Positions 7,672 to 10,191 of a stretch of DNA of 10,191 nt are shown piece by piece; position 1 is the first letter of the stretch; the number at the start of each line of letters is the position of its first letter. Below the pieces are notes generated by a model that searched no databases, was not told where the DNA came from, and saw only the letters and a list, made by a program, of their open reading frames with translations. Both the position numbers and the translations under genes were made by a program. This stretch comes from Salinisphaera sp. UBA1666 (GTDB lineage Bacteria > Pseudomonadota > Gammaproteobacteria > Nevskiales > Salinisphaeraceae): assembly GCA_002320455.1 (NCBI GenBank), contig DCKU01000086.1, positions 1 through 10,191 on the forward strand. The letters are read 5' to 3'.

Positions 7672-9341
7672 GCGACAAGCAACGCCCGCACGACGCGAGT
7701 TCCCCATCGGACACCGCTGATCTCAGCGCCGACGCCGGCCGGCGCATCTCGCCGGTCTGGCTCATCCCGCTGGCCGCGGTGCTGATCGGCGCGTGGCTTT
7801 TGTATGACAGTTTTAGCGACCAGGGCCCGGAAGTCACCCTGTCGATTCCCACCGCCGAAGGCATTGAAGCCGGTTCGACCAAGGTCAAGGTGCGCAGCGT
7901 GGACGTCGGCAAGGTCGAGAAGATTGCCTTGGCCGACGACTACGACGGCGCGACCCTCACCGTGCAGATGAATCCGGACACGGCCAAGCTGTTGGGCCCG
8001 GATGCCAAGTTCTGGGTCGTCAAACCGCGCGTGGGCCCGCAGGGTATCTCCGGGCTCAATACGATCTTGTCCGGAGCCTATCTGCAGCTGCGTCCGGCCA
8101 AAAAGGCCACCGACAAGCGACGCTTCACCGTCGAGGATAATCCGCCGCCGATCTCGACCCGTCAGCCGGGTGTGAGCATCAAGCTGGTCAACGACGGCGA
8201 TAACACGCTGTCGGTGGGCGACCCGATCGTGTATCAGGGGCAGAACGTCGGCCAGATCGAGGCCAGCGAATTTTCGGTCGAAAACCGACAAACTGTGTAT
8301 TCGGTGTTCATCCGCAAACCGTTCTCCGACCTGGTCACCGCCGCCACACAGTTCTGGCTGCGCTCGGGCGTGGATCTGCATCTGGGCTCGGACGGCGTCA
8401 ACGTACAGCTCGGCTCGCTGCAGAGCGTGCTGGCCGGGGGCGTGACCTTTGGCCTGCCGGACGGCGTGGCGGCGGGCGATACCGTGGCCAACGGCGATCG
8501 TTTCAAGCTTTATGCCACCCAGAACGCGGCGGTACAGGATCGCTTCGACCGCAAGCTGGAATATGTGGTGTTGCTCAACGACTCGGTTCGCGGGCTGTCA
8601 GCCGGTGCGCCGGTTGAATATCGTGGGCTGCGGGTCGGCACGGTCGAAGAGGTTCCGTTCTATATGGATGGCTTCGAGCTTTCCAGCTTCTCGGGCTTTC
8701 GGATACCCGTGCTCATCGCGATCGAGCCACAGCGCCCGAGTCTGGCATGGGCCGACTGGAGCGACGAGAAATGGCGGACGCGTCAGATCGATTTCTTCAA
8801 GAACGGGCTGCGCGCGACCATCAAGTCATCCAACCTCTTGACCGGCGCCATGTTCATCGATCTGTCGTTTGACGATCGCGACGAGAGCTATGAAAAGACC
8901 ACGGTAGGGGGTTATACCGTCTTCCCGAGCGTGCCCAGCCAGATCACCAGCATCCAGGAGCAGATCTCCGATCTGATGGACAAGCTGAATCAGATCGACG
9001 TCGGCCCGATGATTCGACAGTTCAAGAACAGCGTGTCTGAGGTTGAAGCCACGATTTCCACGCTGCACAAGACCACCGACGAGGTAAACAAGCTGCTGCG
9101 TCAGCCGGCTACACAGAACATGACGCGGGACATCAGCGACACGTTGGGCGAGTTGCAACAAACGCTGGACAACTTCCAACAGGGTGCACCGGCCTATCGC
9201 CAGTTCAACGATACGCTGAACCGCCTGAACCGCATGCTGGACGACGCCGCGCCGTTGACGAAAACCCTCCGGGACCATCCCAATGCCCTGATCTTCGGCC
9301 GGCCAGACGGCGAAGACCCGGTGCCAAGAGCTAAACCATGA
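7668..9341 (+). CDS. pqiB: Intermembrane transport protein PqiB (three MCE domains)
   Basis: PqiB homologues form a hexameric, syringe-like tube from the inner membrane across the periplasm, built of stacked MCE (mammalian cell entry) rings and a helical needle. The 557-residue product (E. coli 546) shows a cytoplasmic tail (1-28), one membrane anchor (WLIPLAAVLIGAWLLYDS, about 31-48) and three MCE repeats. MCE1 is at about 53-145 (GIEAGSTKVKVRSVDVGKV), MCE2 at about 167-265 (LSVGDPIVYQGQNVGQI) and MCE3 at about 296-402 (LSAGAPVEYRGLRVGTV). A long heptad-rich helix at about 425-535 would form the needle, followed by a short polar tail. Three MCE domains identify PqiB, not LetB (seven) or MlaD (one). 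It lies between pqiA and pqiC with ATGA overlaps on both sides, so translation is probably coupled. Confidence 0.95.
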   Translation: MSDKQRPHDASSPSDTADLSADAGRRISPVWLIPLAAVLIGAWLLYDSFSDQGPEVTLSIPTAEGIEAGSTKVKVRSVDVGKVEKIALADDYDGATLTVQMNPDTAKLLGPDAKFWVVKPRVGPQGISGLNTILSGAYLQLRPAKKATDKRRFTVEDNPPPISTRQPGVSIKLVNDGDNTLSVGDPIVYQGQNVGQIEASEFSVENRQTVYSVFIRKPFSDLVTAATQFWLRSGVDLHLGSDGVNVQLGSLQSVLAGGVTFGLPDGVAAGDTVANGDRFKLYATQNAAVQDRFDRKLEYVVLLNDSVRGLSAGAPVEYRGLRVGTVEEVPFYMDGFELSSFSGFRIPVLIAIEPQRPSLAWADWSDEKWRTRQIDFFKNGLRATIKSSNLLTGAMFIDLSFDDRDESYEKTTVGGYTVFPSVPSQITSIQEQISDLMDKLNQIDVGPMIRQFKNSVSEVEATISTLHKTTDEVNKLLRQPATQNMTRDISDTLGELQQTLDNFQQGAPAYRQFNDTLNRLNRMLDDAAPLTKTLRDHPNALIFGRPDGEDPVPRAKP

Positions 9342-9937
9342 CCATGAGATCGCGCCTCGCCGCCTGCTTGAGCCTGCTGACGTTAGCGTTTCTGGCCGGC
9401 TGTGCCTCGGCCCCCGACGCCGGCACATCGCTGTTCGTTCTCGACGACGGCCCGGCGCCGGCTGCCGGCACGCCGATCGATAACGCACCGACCCTGGCCG
9501 TCGGCCAGGTGGCCGTCGCCGACTATCTCAATCAGGGCGGCATCGTATTCCAGACTGCGCCGTACAAAGTCGTCATCGCCAACAACAATCGCTGGGCGGC
9601 GCCGCTGGCGGGCCAGCTGACCGATACGCTGTACAACGTCATCAGCCAGCGGCTACATAACGCCAACGTACAGCGGGGCAAGGCGCGCGGCGATTCGGCC
9701 TACGAATTGATCACGCGCGTCGAAAAGTTCTACGGCAGCGAGGACGGACAGGCCCATATTGCCGGCGTATGGATGTTGCGCAACGATCAGGGAGCACTGG
9801 TGCGACGCGAAAACTTCCAGCGCGATGTCGATTTGGATCAGGACGGCTATCCCGCGCTAGTCGACAAACTCTCACAAGGCTGGTTGGAAGTCGCGGCCGG
9901 CATGGCCCCGCCACTTTCTGCCAGCCTGGTGCGATGA
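9338..9937 (+). CDS. pqiC: PqiC outer-membrane lipoprotein (ABC-type transport auxiliary component)
   Basis: PqiC is the lipoprotein of the Pqi system, anchored in the inner leaflet of the outer membrane, where it is thought to meet the tip of the PqiB needle. The 199-residue product begins with a lipoprotein signal peptide: MTMRSR, a hydrophobic run (7-20) and the lipobox LAGC with Cys22. The next residue is Ala, not Asp, so Lol sorting to the outer membrane is expected. The mature part (FVLDDG, APTLAVGQVAVADYLNQGGIV, NNRWAAPLAGQL, ISQRL, YELITRVEKFYG) fits the DUF330/PqiC family in order and length (E. coli 187). The ATG at 9338 overlaps the pqiB stop (ATGA) and has AAGAG 7 nt upstream. An in-frame ATG two codons on (9344) is an equally possible start and changes nothing important. 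Confidence 0.92.
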   Translation: MTMRSRLAACLSLLTLAFLAGCASAPDAGTSLFVLDDGPAPAAGTPIDNAPTLAVGQVAVADYLNQGGIVFQTAPYKVVIANNNRWAAPLAGQLTDTLYNVISQRLHNANVQRGKARGDSAYELITRVEKFYGSEDGQAHIAGVWMLRNDQGALVRRENFQRDVDLDQDGYPALVDKLSQGWLEVAAGMAPPLSASLVR

Positions 9938-9980
9938 GTTAATTTCTTCTACGGGCACGGCTGGCCGGCCCAGTCACTTC

Positions 9981-9985
9981 GAGGT
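9981..9985 (+). promoter_or_regulatory. Ribosome-binding site of the last, partial gene
   Basis: GAGGT lies 5 nt before the ATG at 9991. Together with the signal peptide that follows, it is the main support for this gene. The 53-bp gap after pqiC shows no clear promoter and no hairpin with a T-run. Confidence 0.6.
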
Positions 9986-9990
9986 AAATC

Positions 9991-10191
9991 ATGTTTCGTA
10001 CGTCAAAATGCTTTTCGGCTCGTCCCGCGCTGACCGCGGCACTGCTCGGCGCACTCACGCTCGTCGTGGCACTGCCGGCAACCGCGGCCCAGGATGCGAC
10101 CACGCCAAATACCGGCGCCACCAACGCAACGGCCATGAGTCCGTCAAAAACCGGCGAGACATCGACCGCACGCGAGGATCATACGGCGGCC
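9991..10191 (+). CDS. Exported protein of unknown function, 3' end cut by window edge
   Basis: The frame is open for 67 codons to the window edge. The first 33 residues form a clear Sec signal peptide: a basic start (Arg3, Lys6, Arg11), a hydrophobic core of alanine and leucine (12-29) and a cleavage region LPATAA before QDA, with cutting probably after Ala32 or Ala33. There is no lipobox; the only cysteine is residue 7. The visible mature part (about 34 residues) is rich in Thr, Ala, Ser and Asn, with no recognisable domain, and looks like a flexible linker. It would be periplasmic or outer-membrane associated. Its GAGGT ribosome-binding site and the same strand as pqiC, 53 bp away, leave open whether it is part of the pqi transcript. 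I do not recognise the family from this fragment. Confidence 0.7.
   Translation, partial: MFRTSKCFSARPALTAALLGALTLVVALPATAAQDATTPNTGATNATAMSPSKTGETSTAREDHTAA

Noticed and set aside
7656..8381. A 241-codon reverse open frame across the start of pqiB
   Set aside because: The forward MCE domains are clear and continuous; the reverse product is His/Arg/Gly-rich and without motifs.
9938..9990. Possible terminator after pqiC (GGCTGGCCGGCCCAG stretch)
   Set aside because: The stem is at most 4 bp around a palindromic core, with no T-run behind it; the few T residues (TTAATTTCTTCT) precede the GC-rich part.

Overview
The window is a compact, GC-rich stretch of core chromosome from a gammaproteobacterium. 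The evidence is the protein sequences: the YicC, RNase PH, RdgB, HemW, citrate synthase and PqiA/B/C copies all resemble the Escherichia coli versions closely. The gene orders yicC<->rph (divergent) and rdgB-hemW are also typical of this class. A halophilic or marine lineage such as Salinisphaera would fit, but that is a guess from general resemblance, not a computed placement. I see no tRNA or rRNA, CRISPR array, insertion sequence, integrase or prophage, and no stretch longer than about 125 bases without a gene.

Left part (1-3657): yicC runs leftwards and is cut by the window edge only a few codons before its expected end. A 124-bp gap with divergent promoter-like elements separates it from a rightward, tightly packed cluster: rph (RNase PH), rdgB (XTP/dITP pyrophosphatase), hemW (radical-SAM heme chaperone) and a 62-residue CPXCG cysteine-rich protein. 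Within the cluster each gene overlaps the next (ATGA, 23 bp, TGATG), so it is probably one operon with coupled translation. It combines RNA 3'-end trimming, nucleotide-pool cleaning and heme handling. A 114-bp gap with a candidate promoter and a small perfect hairpin follows.

Right part (3772-9937): a short, malic-domain-only malic enzyme is followed 32 bp later by gltA (citrate synthase). The gltA 3' end overlaps the apparent GTG start of pqiA by 29 bp, and pqiA-pqiB-pqiC follow with two ATGA overlaps. So two enzymes of the malate/pyruvate/oxaloacetate node appear to be joined directly to a three-gene envelope system: PqiA (inner-membrane zinc-ribbon protein), PqiB (three MCE domains plus a C-terminal helical region forming a trans-periplasmic tunnel) and PqiC (outer-membrane lipoprotein). 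I see no terminator or internal promoter between them. At the right edge begins an exported protein of unknown function (9991 to end, truncated).

Nothing here looks like a wholly new system. The points most worth checking are the gltA-pqiABC junction, the short malic enzyme beside gltA, and the small cysteine-rich gene coupled to hemW.
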